The notes beneath the pieces are model-generated. The model worked only from the letters and a program-made list of their open reading frames with translations. It ran no database searches and was not told where the DNA came from. From an uncultured Eubacteriales bacterium (GTDB taxonomy: Bacteria; Bacillota; Clostridia; Oscillospirales; Oscillospiraceae): a DNA stretch of 13,475 nt. This document shows, one piece after another, positions 8,049 to 13,475 of the stretch (position 1 is its first letter; the number at the start of each line of letters is the position of its first letter). The position numbers and the translations under genes are program-made. The stretch covers positions 1 through 13,475 of the forward strand of contig USMI01000042.1 in NCBI GenBank assembly GCA_900555735.1, read 5' to 3'.

Positions 8049-8342
8049 ATGACAAAGAAGCAATATGATCCGATCCCGGTCGACACCTCCGACGTGGTGC
8101 TGCCGGCGGAATTACTGGCGCTGACGGAGCGGATCGCGGAAAACGTTCACGATGTCTGGGCGGCAGGCCGCATCGCCGAGGGATGGACATACGGTCCGGC
8201 AAAGGATTCCGAGAAAAAGACGACGCCTCTGCTGGTGGCATACGGCGACCTGCCGGACGAGGAAAAGGCCTATGACCGCAATACCGCGCTGGAAACCTTG
8301 AAGCTTATCGTCAAGCTGGGCTATTCCATCCGGAAGCAATGA
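8049..8342 (+). CDS. Small RyR-domain protein
   Basis: The 97-aa product consists almost entirely of one RyR domain (about residues 20-93), named after the repeats of ryanodine receptors and also found in bacterial proteins. Diagnostic pieces are ENVHDVWAAGRIAEGWTYG (31-49), PLLVAYGDLPDEEKAYDR (60-77) and the closing helix ALETLKLIVKLGY. The ATG at 8049 is five bases after AAAGGAG (8037-8043), which favours it over the upstream in-frame start at 8031. It sits 23 bases after the large kinase-nuclease gene, which has its own RyR-like segment, and 23 bases before the TIR gene. With no catalytic motif, it is probably a ligand-binding or adaptor subunit; the ligand is unknown and a nucleotide is only my inference. 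Confidence 0.85.
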   Translation: MTKKQYDPIPVDTSDVVLPAELLALTERIAENVHDVWAAGRIAEGWTYGPAKDSEKKTTPLLVAYGDLPDEEKAYDRNTALETLKLIVKLGYSIRKQ

Positions 8343-8365
8343 ATAACCTTACAGGAGGACGCTGT

Positions 8366-9438
8366 ATGAAACACAAAGCATTCATCAGTTACAGCCCCAT
8401 GCGGACGCCAAGATCGTAAAGCAGTTCGCACTTCAGCTCTCTTTGCGGGGGTTCGACCTGTGGATGGATGAAAAGGATCTGTCCTACGGAAAGAATTACA
8501 ACGGCAACTACACTACGGCGATTTTCCGCGGGATCCATGAATCTGATCTGTACCTTCTCTTTGTATCCAAGAACTCCGTCCAGTCGCGCTGGGTAGGCGC
8601 AGAGATCGATTTTGTGCTGCATGAAAAGATCGAACGGGATAAGCCGATCATCATTCCCGTCAGGTTGGATGACACGGAGCTTCCGGTGGCCTTGTCCAAT
8701 CCTGATTGTATCGATGCGCGATTTTCCATTTTTGATGCAGCCAATGAGCTGGCGAAAAAGTTTGCGGGAATGGGCACGGAGCGCTCCAACGCCGCCTTTG
8801 ACCTTGCCAGCGTTTCCTTTGAAATTTCTGAAAACACCGCCGTAGAGGTCGGCCCCTTTAATGGAGAGGTCGGTATCCGTGATCTGGAGGAGAATCGTGA
8901 ACAGGTCCTTAAGAAGCTGAGAAAAACCGCCCTTGGCATCCTGTTGAATTTCGTTCCCGCGGAGGATTTCGACTTTCAGGCTCCCCTGCCGAAGTACAAA
9001 AACGGCATGTACGAGGAATCCAGCCAGCGCGTATCCGGAAGCACCAGCGGAAGCATCTGCGAAAAGGCGAAGGTGGAGGCCGTCGTGTTTCATCCAGATT
9101 GGGATAAGGTGATGAAGCTGCTGGATGAACGGCTTGAGATCCTGAATATCAACGCCATCACCTTTGGCTTTACCGTACCCACGGGCGAGTCGGAATCGCT
9201 GCTGGATGTAGGCACGCGCTGCCTGCAAAAGTTGCAGGAGACATATATCATCCTCTCCTGCGACAACATCGAGGGGGCCACCGTTGAGATCGGCGACGAT
9301 TTTTACCTCTCCTTCCTGCCCGCCGAGAACGTGCTGAAAATCCGGCTGAGCACAAAATATCCTTTCCAGTTTGAAAAGCGCATGAAGGAGTTTTCCCTCG
9401 TAGATTTCTTAAGGGACACGCTGGGTATCGCATGCTGA
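8366..9438 (+). CDS. TIR-domain protein, frame interrupted near the N-terminus
   Basis: Translation from the ATG at 8366, seven bases after AGGAGG (8353-8358), gives MKHKAFISYS, the typical first strand of a TIR domain, then hits TAA at 8417. The rest of the domain continues in another frame from base 8398: HADAKIVKQFALQL, RGFDLWMDEKDL, DLYLLFVSKNSVQSRW and GAEID, where the Glu codon at 8602-8604 fits the catalytic glutamate of NAD-consuming TIR enzymes. The break coincides with four Cs at 8395-8398. The uninterrupted body frame begins at a TTG (8443) with no RBS and would lack the first strand. The C-terminal ~210 residues are an unrecognised domain. Possible explanations are a disabling mutation, phase variation, recoding or a sequencing error. 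It is the last gene of the operon. Confidence 0.8.
8395..8398 (+). other. C4 homopolymer at the TIR frame break
   Basis: The ten-codon TIR start is in one frame and the remainder is in the -1 frame, and the switch falls at this run. Two Cs here would read Ser-Tyr-Ser-His-Ala-Asp, the usual TIR sequence; five Cs would also restore the frame with one extra Pro. No canonical X-XXY-YYZ slippery heptamer is present. Confidence 0.7.
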
Positions 9439-9502
9439 GCCTCCGGGGCGGGAAACGCTCCGGCAGCGCCAGACCCGACTTTGAAAAGTAAAGAATATTA
9501 TG

Positions 9503-9557
9503 AAATATCCCGGCATGGCCGAAAAAGCATCGGCCATGTCGGGATATTTTTTATTTT
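9503..9557 (+). terminator. Strong terminator closing the kinase/TIR operon
   Basis: A 20-bp stem with one G-U pair (9503-9522 with 9530-9549) and a seven-base loop is followed by a T-rich tail ending ATTTTT. It lies about 65 bases after the TIR stop and separates the two plus-strand operons. Confidence 0.93.
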
Positions 9558-9599
9558 TCCCCCCTCCTCATCGGCAAGCCGCCTGTAAGATACTTAATT

Positions 9600-9741
9600 C
9601 ACAGAGGAAACACACCGCCCGGTTATCGGGGCGTAGAGTTCGATAACAGCGACCATGGGTGGCTGAAAGCCCATGGGGCAAAAACGCCAAGCTTTATCCC
9701 ACAATCTACGAAAAATCAAAATAAACAAGGAGAGTTTTATT
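9600..9741 (+). promoter_or_regulatory. Structured leader before the YbjN/ClpP/VirD4 operon
   Basis: Two clean hairpins precede the RBS: GTTATCG (9622-9628) with CGATAAC (9641-9647), and CCATGGG (9653-9659) with CCCATGG (9670-9676). The loop of the first contains GGCGT (9630-9634), which can pair with ACGCC (9684-9688) beyond the second and would form a pseudoknot enclosing it. An A-rich unpaired stretch then leads to AAGGAG at 9727-9732. It does not match a riboswitch class I can name. No confident promoter is visible between 9558 and 9600, though one must lie near there if the leader is transcribed independently. Confidence 0.4.
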
Positions 9742-10431
9742 ATGAAGAAATACAACTATTCCGACGCGATCGCCGCTGCTGTGGAGCAGATCCTGACCGA
9801 GGACAAACAGGGTTTTGATTTTAACGAAGATCTTGGTGTCTTCAGCTTCGACATCCGGGTCAGTGGCAAGATTCAGAGATTCAGATATATCATTGACATC
9901 AACGAGGATGATATTGGCGTCTATGGAATGTGCCCCATCGCCGCTGACAGCGACGACAAGAAAATGATGGCACAGATGGCGGAATTTTTCTGCCGCGCCA
10001 ACCGCGGGCTGCGGAACGGCACCTTTGAGCTTGATTATGAGAACGGCGATATTCGCCTTCGGAGCTTTATTGACTGCGAAGGTTCCCTTCCCAGCCCCGA
10101 GGCTCTGAAAAACTGCTTGCGCTGCACCGCAGCGCTCTATCGGTATTACGGCTCCGGTATCGCGGCGATCATCTTCGCCGGAAGCACCGCCACGGAAGCC
10201 ATCGCACTCTGTGAGGCTGAACATGAGGAAAAGTGCCGCCGCATCCGCGCAAAGCTGGACCCCACTTTCCCTGACACCGACCCCGATACGGACCCTGATA
10301 CGGACCCTGATACGGACCCTGACCCAGACCCTTATACGCCCCCGATCTGCAATACGCCCTCCTCCGACGACGCTCTGGATCCCTTCTTCAATCTGTTCTG
10401 TGGGAATATATCGGAGGATGAGGACGCATAA
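9742..10431 (+). CDS. YbjN-like protein with Asp-Thr-Asp-Pro repeat tail
   Basis: The first ~165 residues of this 229-aa protein resemble the YbjN family, a fold related to type III secretion chaperones. The best match is the stretch FFCRANRGLRNGTFELDYEN followed by GDIRLRSFIDCEG, a helix pair and GSTATEAIALCEAE. A low-complexity linker (residues 178-197) of DTDP x4 plus DPDP follows, then an acidic tail ending GNISEDEDA. It is soluble, with no enzymatic motif. The ATG at 9742 follows AAGGAG (9727-9732) at nine bases; the in-frame start at 9673 is rejected because it would lie in the hairpin leader. The stop overlaps the clpP-like start by one base, implying coupled translation. A chaperone or substrate adaptor for the downstream peptidase/ATPase is plausible (inference). 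Confidence 0.85.
   Translation: MKKYNYSDAIAAAVEQILTEDKQGFDFNEDLGVFSFDIRVSGKIQRFRYIIDINEDDIGVYGMCPIAADSDDKKMMAQMAEFFCRANRGLRNGTFELDYENGDIRLRSFIDCEGSLPSPEALKNCLRCTAALYRYYGSGIAAIIFAGSTATEAIALCEAEHEEKCRRIRAKLDPTFPDTDPDTDPDTDPDTDPDPDPYTPPICNTPSSDDALDPFFNLFCGNISEDEDA
10273..10332 (+). repeat. 12-bp in-frame minisatellite
   Basis: Five 12-bp units: a degenerate first unit, three exact copies of GATACGGACCCT (10285-10320) and a variant last unit. They encode DTDP four times and then DPDP. Because the unit is a multiple of three, gain or loss of copies changes linker length without breaking the frame. Confidence 0.95.
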
Positions 10432-11018
10432 TGGAAATTCTGATCAAAAGCGCGAATGGTATTTCGCAGGTATCGGCTGACGCAAAGCTGCTGTCGCAGC
10501 GGAAGGTATTCATCGAGGGCGAGATCTCGCCGGAGTCCGCCTGTGAATTCGTGAAGAAGATCATGCTTCTCAACGCGGAGGACGCCGGAAAGCCCATCGA
10601 TATCCTGATCAACAGTCCGGGCGGCGGCGTCTCCTCCGGGATGCTGATATATGACGCGATCCAGAGCAGCAAGGCCCCTGTCAGGATGTTCTGCATCGGC
10701 CGCGCATACAGCATGGGAGCGATCCTGTTCGCCTGCGGCACGCACGGGCGGTATATGCTGCCGCACGCAGAGCTGATGCTCCATGAGCCGCTGCTGGGAA
10801 ACAAGGTCGGAGGCAACAGCTCGTCCATCAAATCGATCTCCGAAAGCCTGTTGGAGACGAAACGAATGATAAACCAGCTTCTCTCCAAGCATACCGGAAG
10901 AAGCGAGGAGGAGGTGGAAAAGGCCACAAGCTACGACCATTATTACAGTCCGGAGGAGAGCAAAGCGTTCGGCCTCTGTGATCAGATCGTGGACTTCAGT
11001 ATGCTATTGGAGGAGTAA
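10431..11018 (+). CDS. ClpP-like serine peptidase
   Basis: The 195-aa product has the ClpP/crotonase fold signature: ILINSPGGGVSSGMLIYDAI (strand and oxyanion-hole glycines), the nucleophile S94 in YSMGA, H118 in MLHEP and D169 in SYDHYYSPEES, followed by AFGLCDQIV. Spacing of the triad is within a residue or two of housekeeping ClpP, so it should be catalytically active, probably as a stacked heptameric barrel. It begins inside the preceding stop (TAATG). It differs from chromosomal clpP context: no trigger factor or clpX is nearby, and it is followed by a VirD4-like ATPase. Whether it uses host ClpX/ClpC or that ATPase is unknown. No obvious propeptide is visible. Confidence 0.93.
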   Translation: MEILIKSANGISQVSADAKLLSQRKVFIEGEISPESACEFVKKIMLLNAEDAGKPIDILINSPGGGVSSGMLIYDAIQSSKAPVRMFCIGRAYSMGAILFACGTHGRYMLPHAELMLHEPLLGNKVGGNSSSIKSISESLLETKRMINQLLSKHTGRSEEEVEKATSYDHYYSPEESKAFGLCDQIVDFSMLLEE

Positions 11019-11021
11019 CGT

Positions 11022-12317
11022 ATGGTAAAAGAGAAAATCATTCTGGGCGAGAACTGCTCCTTCAGCGCCGATTGTCAGGAGACCGGCCTGAACAATAATG
11101 TGATCGTATGCGGCGGCAGCGGCAGCGGCAAAACCATGTCGATTTCAGAGCCGAGGCTGCTGGAGACAAAGACATCAAGTCTGATGGTCACCGTGACCAA
11201 AAGGCGCATTGTGACAAAATACATCCCCTTATTCAAAAAGCGGGGCTATCAGATCCTGGATCTGAACTTTGCCAAGCCGGCGGCAAGCACCTGTTCCTTT
11301 GACCCGCTGAAGTATGTGGGGAGCTATTCCGACATCACCTTCCTCGCCAGATCCGTTGTTAAAGCGGATCCCCAAAAGGAAAACACCAACGCAGACCCCT
11401 ATTGGGATGAGGCCGCGGTCTCCCTGCTGTCCGCCGAGATTGCCTACACGCTCATGACAAAGGAGCACGCCAGCTTTGCCGACGTCCTTGATCTGCACGA
11501 CACGCTTATTCTCAAGGACACCGGCAACACCGTGAGGACCTCTCTTGACATGCAGTTTGCGCGCGTTGCCGCCAAGGATCCCACATGCTTTGCCGCATCA
11601 TGCTGGCGCTCCTTCAAAAATCTGCCGGTCAACACGGCCGGATGCGTTTTCGGCATGCTGAACACAAGCATTGATACGATATTCTCGCCTGAGCTGCGAA
11701 GCATGATGCGGGACAAGAATACCGTCGATTTTGAGCAGCTGGCGGAAAAGAAAACCATTCTGTTTATCACCACCAGCGCCGTGAATCCCTCGCTGCACTG
11801 CTTTGTCAACATGTTCTACGCACAGGCGTTCAAGCAGCTCTTTGAATACGCGGAGAATTGCCCGGAGGGCACGCTGCCGGTCCCCGTCCATGTTCTTTGT
11901 GACGATTTTGCCACGGGAGGCCGTGTGCTGGACTTTGCCGAGTACATCAGTATTTTCCGCGAAAAGGGCATCTCCGTCACGCTGCTGCTGCAATCCGAGA
12001 GCCAGCTGGAGGGGATGTACGGCAGCGAGAACGCCACCACCATCATCAACAACTGCGATTCCTATATCTATCTGGGTGGGATGGATCTGAAAACGGCGCA
12101 GAACATCAGCCTGCGGCTAAACGCGCCGCTTGACGAGGTGCTTCACATGCCGATCGGGCAGGAGGTAGTATTCCGGCGCGGACAGCGGCCTATCGTCACC
12201 AAACGGTATGACATCCGGAAGGATAAGCTGTATCAGAAGCTAACGAAGGAATATCACAAGGAGCATACCGCGAAGGAGCGGCAGGGTCGGACACCGGAGA
12301 GCATAAACAGCAGCTGA
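11022..12317 (+). CDS. VirD4/TraG-like (FtsK-HerA superfamily) ATPase without membrane anchor
   Basis: This 431-aa ATPase has a Walker A GGSGSGKT (31-38), a Walker B strand VPVHVLCDDFA (D294-D295) and the T4CP-type motif LLLQSESQLEGMYG followed by NNCDSYIYLGGMDL and AQNISLRL. These place it with conjugative coupling proteins, which form hexameric DNA pumps. It is shorter than typical coupling proteins (around 600 aa), lacks the N-terminal transmembrane helices, and has Asp where the Walker B Glu is normally found. Relaxase, mating-pore and oriT features are absent from the window. The ATG at 11022 is six bases after GGAGGAG (11009-11015), three bases after the clpP-like stop. It likely works as a soluble motor with the peptidase or on DNA (inference). 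Confidence 0.9.
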   Translation: MVKEKIILGENCSFSADCQETGLNNNVIVCGGSGSGKTMSISEPRLLETKTSSLMVTVTKRRIVTKYIPLFKKRGYQILDLNFAKPAASTCSFDPLKYVGSYSDITFLARSVVKADPQKENTNADPYWDEAAVSLLSAEIAYTLMTKEHASFADVLDLHDTLILKDTGNTVRTSLDMQFARVAAKDPTCFAASCWRSFKNLPVNTAGCVFGMLNTSIDTIFSPELRSMMRDKNTVDFEQLAEKKTILFITTSAVNPSLHCFVNMFYAQAFKQLFEYAENCPEGTLPVPVHVLCDDFATGGRVLDFAEYISIFREKGISVTLLLQSESQLEGMYGSENATTIINNCDSYIYLGGMDLKTAQNISLRLNAPLDEVLHMPIGQEVVFRRGQRPIVTKRYDIRKDKLYQKLTKEYHKEHTAKERQGRTPESINSS

Positions 12318-12323
12318 ATAACG

Positions 12324-12370
12324 AACCATCCCAGACCTTCGGCTCACGCCGGAGATCCGGGATGGTTTTT
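12324..12370 (+). terminator. Terminator after the VirD4-like gene
   Basis: AACCATCCC (12324-12332) pairs with GGGATGGTT (12359-12367), with a further internal stem of CGG/CCG character, and five Ts end at 12370. It serves the plus-strand operon. The minus-strand gene converges on it, but that side has no T-run. Confidence 0.85.
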
Positions 12371-12397
12371 CTATATGTTAAGCCGCGCAACGCCGCC

Positions 12398-12889
12398 TTA
12401 CCGGAGGATCAGCGCCATGATACCGGCCAGCACCGCCGAGATCGCCGCCATGCCGATGGTGCCGAAGGCCCACTTTTTGCGCTTATCCGCCGCCGTGATG
12501 TAGGGCTTCAGATCCTCCGTGCCGGGGATCGTCCACGCCTTGGTGTGTCCCACCCACCAGTCATCTATCAGAAACCGGTCGATCAGGTTCATAACGGAAA
12601 GGATCGCCAGCAGCTGCCAGAAGCCGCTCAGAAAGCCCCGCGCTCCGTTGACGGCATACACGAACACCAGCACATAGGCGATGTAGCCGGGAAGGCAGCA
12701 GAGCTTGAATAGGATGGCATTGCGCTTGATCCGCTCATGGGTGGTCAGGCCCTGCGCCACGCAGCGCTCCTGCACCGCGGCGCTGTAAAGATGCACCATC
12801 CCCACCGCGCCCTTGCGGATGCCGAAAGCACAGACCAGCACCAGCAGTACGCCAAGGCCGAGGCCCTCCAAAATCACTTGAACGATCAT
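12398..12889 (-). CDS. Conserved small integral membrane protein of unknown function
   Basis: The 163-aa product has four probable transmembrane helices: roughly residues 3-24 (ILEGLGLGVLLVLVCAFGI), 59-80 (LCCLPGYIAYVLVFVYAV), 88-106 (GFWQLLAILSVMNLIDRFLI) and 140-162 (FGTIGMAAISAVLAGIMALI). Basic loops (IRKG, HERIKRN, ADKRKK) suggest its orientation. A conserved-looking polar segment DDWWVGHTKAWTIPGTEDL lies between helices 3 and 4. It has no enzymatic motif I can name. The start follows AAAGGAG, with its own promoter at 13016-13045 and a leader with hairpins. It is convergent with the plus-strand operon and probably belongs to the resident chromosome rather than the accessory genes (inference). 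Confidence 0.88.
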   Translation of the reverse strand: MIVQVILEGLGLGVLLVLVCAFGIRKGAVGMVHLYSAAVQERCVAQGLTTHERIKRNAILFKLCCLPGYIAYVLVFVYAVNGARGFLSGFWQLLAILSVMNLIDRFLIDDWWVGHTKAWTIPGTEDLKPYITAADKRKKWAFGTIGMAAISAVLAGIMALILR

Positions 12890-12927
12890 TGCTGATCTCT
12901 CCTTTCTTTATGCAAAACACTTCGCCG

Positions 12928-12980
12928 GTTAGTTTTTGCTAACTTCCACTCCTTGAAAAAGCTGCCTTCGGCAGCCTTTC
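12928..12980 (-). promoter_or_regulatory. Candidate attenuator in the leader of the membrane-protein gene
   Basis: Read on the minus strand, GGCTGCC-GAA-GGCAGC (12962-12977) is followed at once by TTTTT (12956-12960), an intrinsic-terminator form inside the transcribed leader. Just after it GTTAG and CTAAC (12929-12944) form a second small hairpin upstream of the RBS. Between promoter and start codon such a terminator would reduce or condition expression. No anti-terminator pairing was worked out. Confidence 0.5.
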
Positions 12981-13015
12981 CTGTTGCAAATGGTCAGCTT
13001 GCGCTTTCCGGTCAC

Positions 13016-13045
13016 ATTATAAGCCGCGCCACTGCCCCTTGTCAA
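13016..13045 (-). promoter_or_regulatory. Sigma-A promoter of the membrane-protein gene
   Basis: On the minus strand a consensus TTGACA (13040-13045) and TATAAT (13016-13021) are 18 bases apart. The start site would be near 13009, giving a leader of about 120 bases to the start codon at 12889. Confidence 0.85.
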
Positions 13046-13112
13046 GCCGGTCATACGCCTTTATTGTAATTGCAAATCGTAATTTTTTCTCTTCATTATA
13101 CGATCTGTATGC

Positions 13113-13144
13113 AAAAAAGAGCCGCTGCGGCATGGCAGCGGCTC
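13113..13144 (-). terminator. Terminator of the alanine racemase-family gene
   Basis: On the minus strand GAGCCGCTGC (13135-13144) pairs with GCAGCGGCTC (13119-13128) around a six-base loop, followed by a run of six Ts (13113-13118). It lies nine bases after the stop codon and insulates the next promoter. Confidence 0.92.
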
Positions 13145-13153
13145 CTTGAAGCA

Positions 13154-13475
13154 TCAGATATAGCGGCGGGGAACACGGTCGCCGGTCAGCACCAGATCGT
13201 GAGGGATGGTGACGGTATCGCCCACATGGCAGTCACGTCCCGTGACATCCAGCACGGTATGGGTCATGCCCGGCGCGCCCAGCAGCGGCACCTTCTCGCC
13301 GCCCAGCAGCACATGGCGCTTGCGCTGCTGCCAGCAGGCGCGAAGGCCGCGGTAGCGGTAGGCAAACGCGCCATCGGACGTGCCGGCGTCAATGACAGCT
13401 ACGTCCGTATCCCGGCGCAGCAGGGTGTCGCCATAGCCGATGCGCTGGCCCTTCTTCAAGCGGCGCACCGTGCAG
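13154..13475 (-). CDS. Alanine racemase-family protein, C-terminal part
   Basis: The gene runs off the right edge, so only the last ~106 residues are visible, from CTVRRLKKGQRIGYGDT to the end RVPRRYI. This is the C-terminal beta domain of the PLP-dependent alanine racemase family, which interconverts L- and D-alanine for peptidoglycan: VKKGxxVGYG, the SDG corresponding to YADG, GGEKVPLLG, VGDTV and the terminal KRVPRxYx-like end can all be aligned. The usual CMDQ motif reads GMTH here and the SDG segment is altered, so it may be a diverged paralogue rather than the main Alr. The start codon lies outside the window. Confidence 0.8.
   Translation of the reverse strand, partial: CTVRRLKKGQRIGYGDTLLRRDTDVAVIDAGTSDGAFAYRYRGLRACWQQRKRHVLLGGEKVPLLGAPGMTHTVLDVTGRDCHVGDTVTIPHDLVLTGDRVPRRYI

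Noticed and set aside
8395..8398. Canonical programmed -1 frameshift site
   Set aside because: No X-XXY-YYZ heptamer, and no clear downstream stem-loop or pseudoknot was seen; homopolymer change or sequencing error is simpler.
8443..8445. TTG as the true start of the TIR protein
   Set aside because: There is no RBS, and it would drop the first beta strand that is still encoded just upstream in another frame.
8389..9228. 279-codon open frame on the minus strand
   Set aside because: It is the antisense shadow of the TIR gene, with no domain and no RBS.
560..9438. BREX, Pgl or Thoeris system
   Set aside because: No PglZ, PglX, BrxC or Lon-like gene, and no ThsA-type SIR2/SLOG effector; the kinase and TIR domains alone do not define these systems.
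9673..9741. Upstream in-frame start for the YbjN-like protein
   Set aside because: It falls within the second leader hairpin without an RBS; the ATG at 9742 has AAGGAG at the right distance.
10273..10332. CRISPR array
   Set aside because: The repeats are contiguous 12-bp units without spacers, inside a coding frame.
11022..12317. Conjugation module of an integrative conjugative element
   Set aside because: Only a VirD4-like ATPase is present, without membrane anchor, relaxase, VirB4, pore proteins or an origin of transfer in the window.
12362..12712. 116-codon plus-strand frame after the terminator
   Set aside because: It is antisense to the four-helix membrane protein and begins inside the terminator tail.

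Overview
The window looks like a chromosomal segment from a GC-rich member of the Clostridia, probably Oscillospirales or Ruminococcaceae-like. It opens with the C-terminus of a typical Firmicutes ribosomal protein S9. Genes have strong AGGAGG-type ribosome binding sites and U-tailed intrinsic terminators, and the window ends with the C-terminal half of an alanine racemase-family protein on the minus strand. Assignment below class level is an inference.

Layout. Positions 1-83 are the end of rpsI, followed by a terminator (104-137). Positions 84-420 hold no credible gene. They carry a second exact 16-bp copy of the rpsI stop-proximal sequence, a second terminator and diverged copies of the neighbouring sequence, which resembles the scar of elements integrating at the 3' end of rpsI. 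A near-consensus promoter (422-450) then drives a five-gene plus-strand operon (560-9438) that ends at a 20-bp terminator hairpin. In order the genes are: a 780-aa protein of unknown function; a PP2C-family phosphatase; a 1449-aa protein with a Ser/Thr kinase domain, a TrkA-N-like Rossmann motif, an RyR-like segment and a C-terminal Card1-like (CARF-like plus PD-(D/E)xK nuclease) region; a 97-aa stand-alone RyR-domain protein; and a TIR-domain protein whose reading frame is broken at a C4 run after codon 10.

After a structured untranslated stretch (about 9600-9741), a tightly coupled three-gene operon follows (9742-12317): a YbjN-like protein with an Asp-Thr-Asp-Pro repeat tail, a ClpP-like serine peptidase with an intact triad, and a short VirD4/TraG-like ATPase without membrane segments. 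It ends at a terminator (12324-12370). Downstream, on the minus strand, are a four-helix membrane protein with its own promoter and a possible attenuator, then the alanine racemase-family gene.

How the genes may work together (inference). The first operon resembles a conflict or antiphage module. A kinase/phosphatase pair would set an activity state, TIR and RyR/Rossmann/CARF-like domains would make or sense a nucleotide signal, and the fused nuclease would be the effector. The second operon pairs a VirD4-fold ATPase with a ClpP peptidase without relaxase, mating-pore or Clp-unfoldase genes, which suggests an ATP-driven proteolytic or defence machine rather than conjugation. No integrase, relaxase, CRISPR array, Cas gene, tRNA or insertion sequence was seen.
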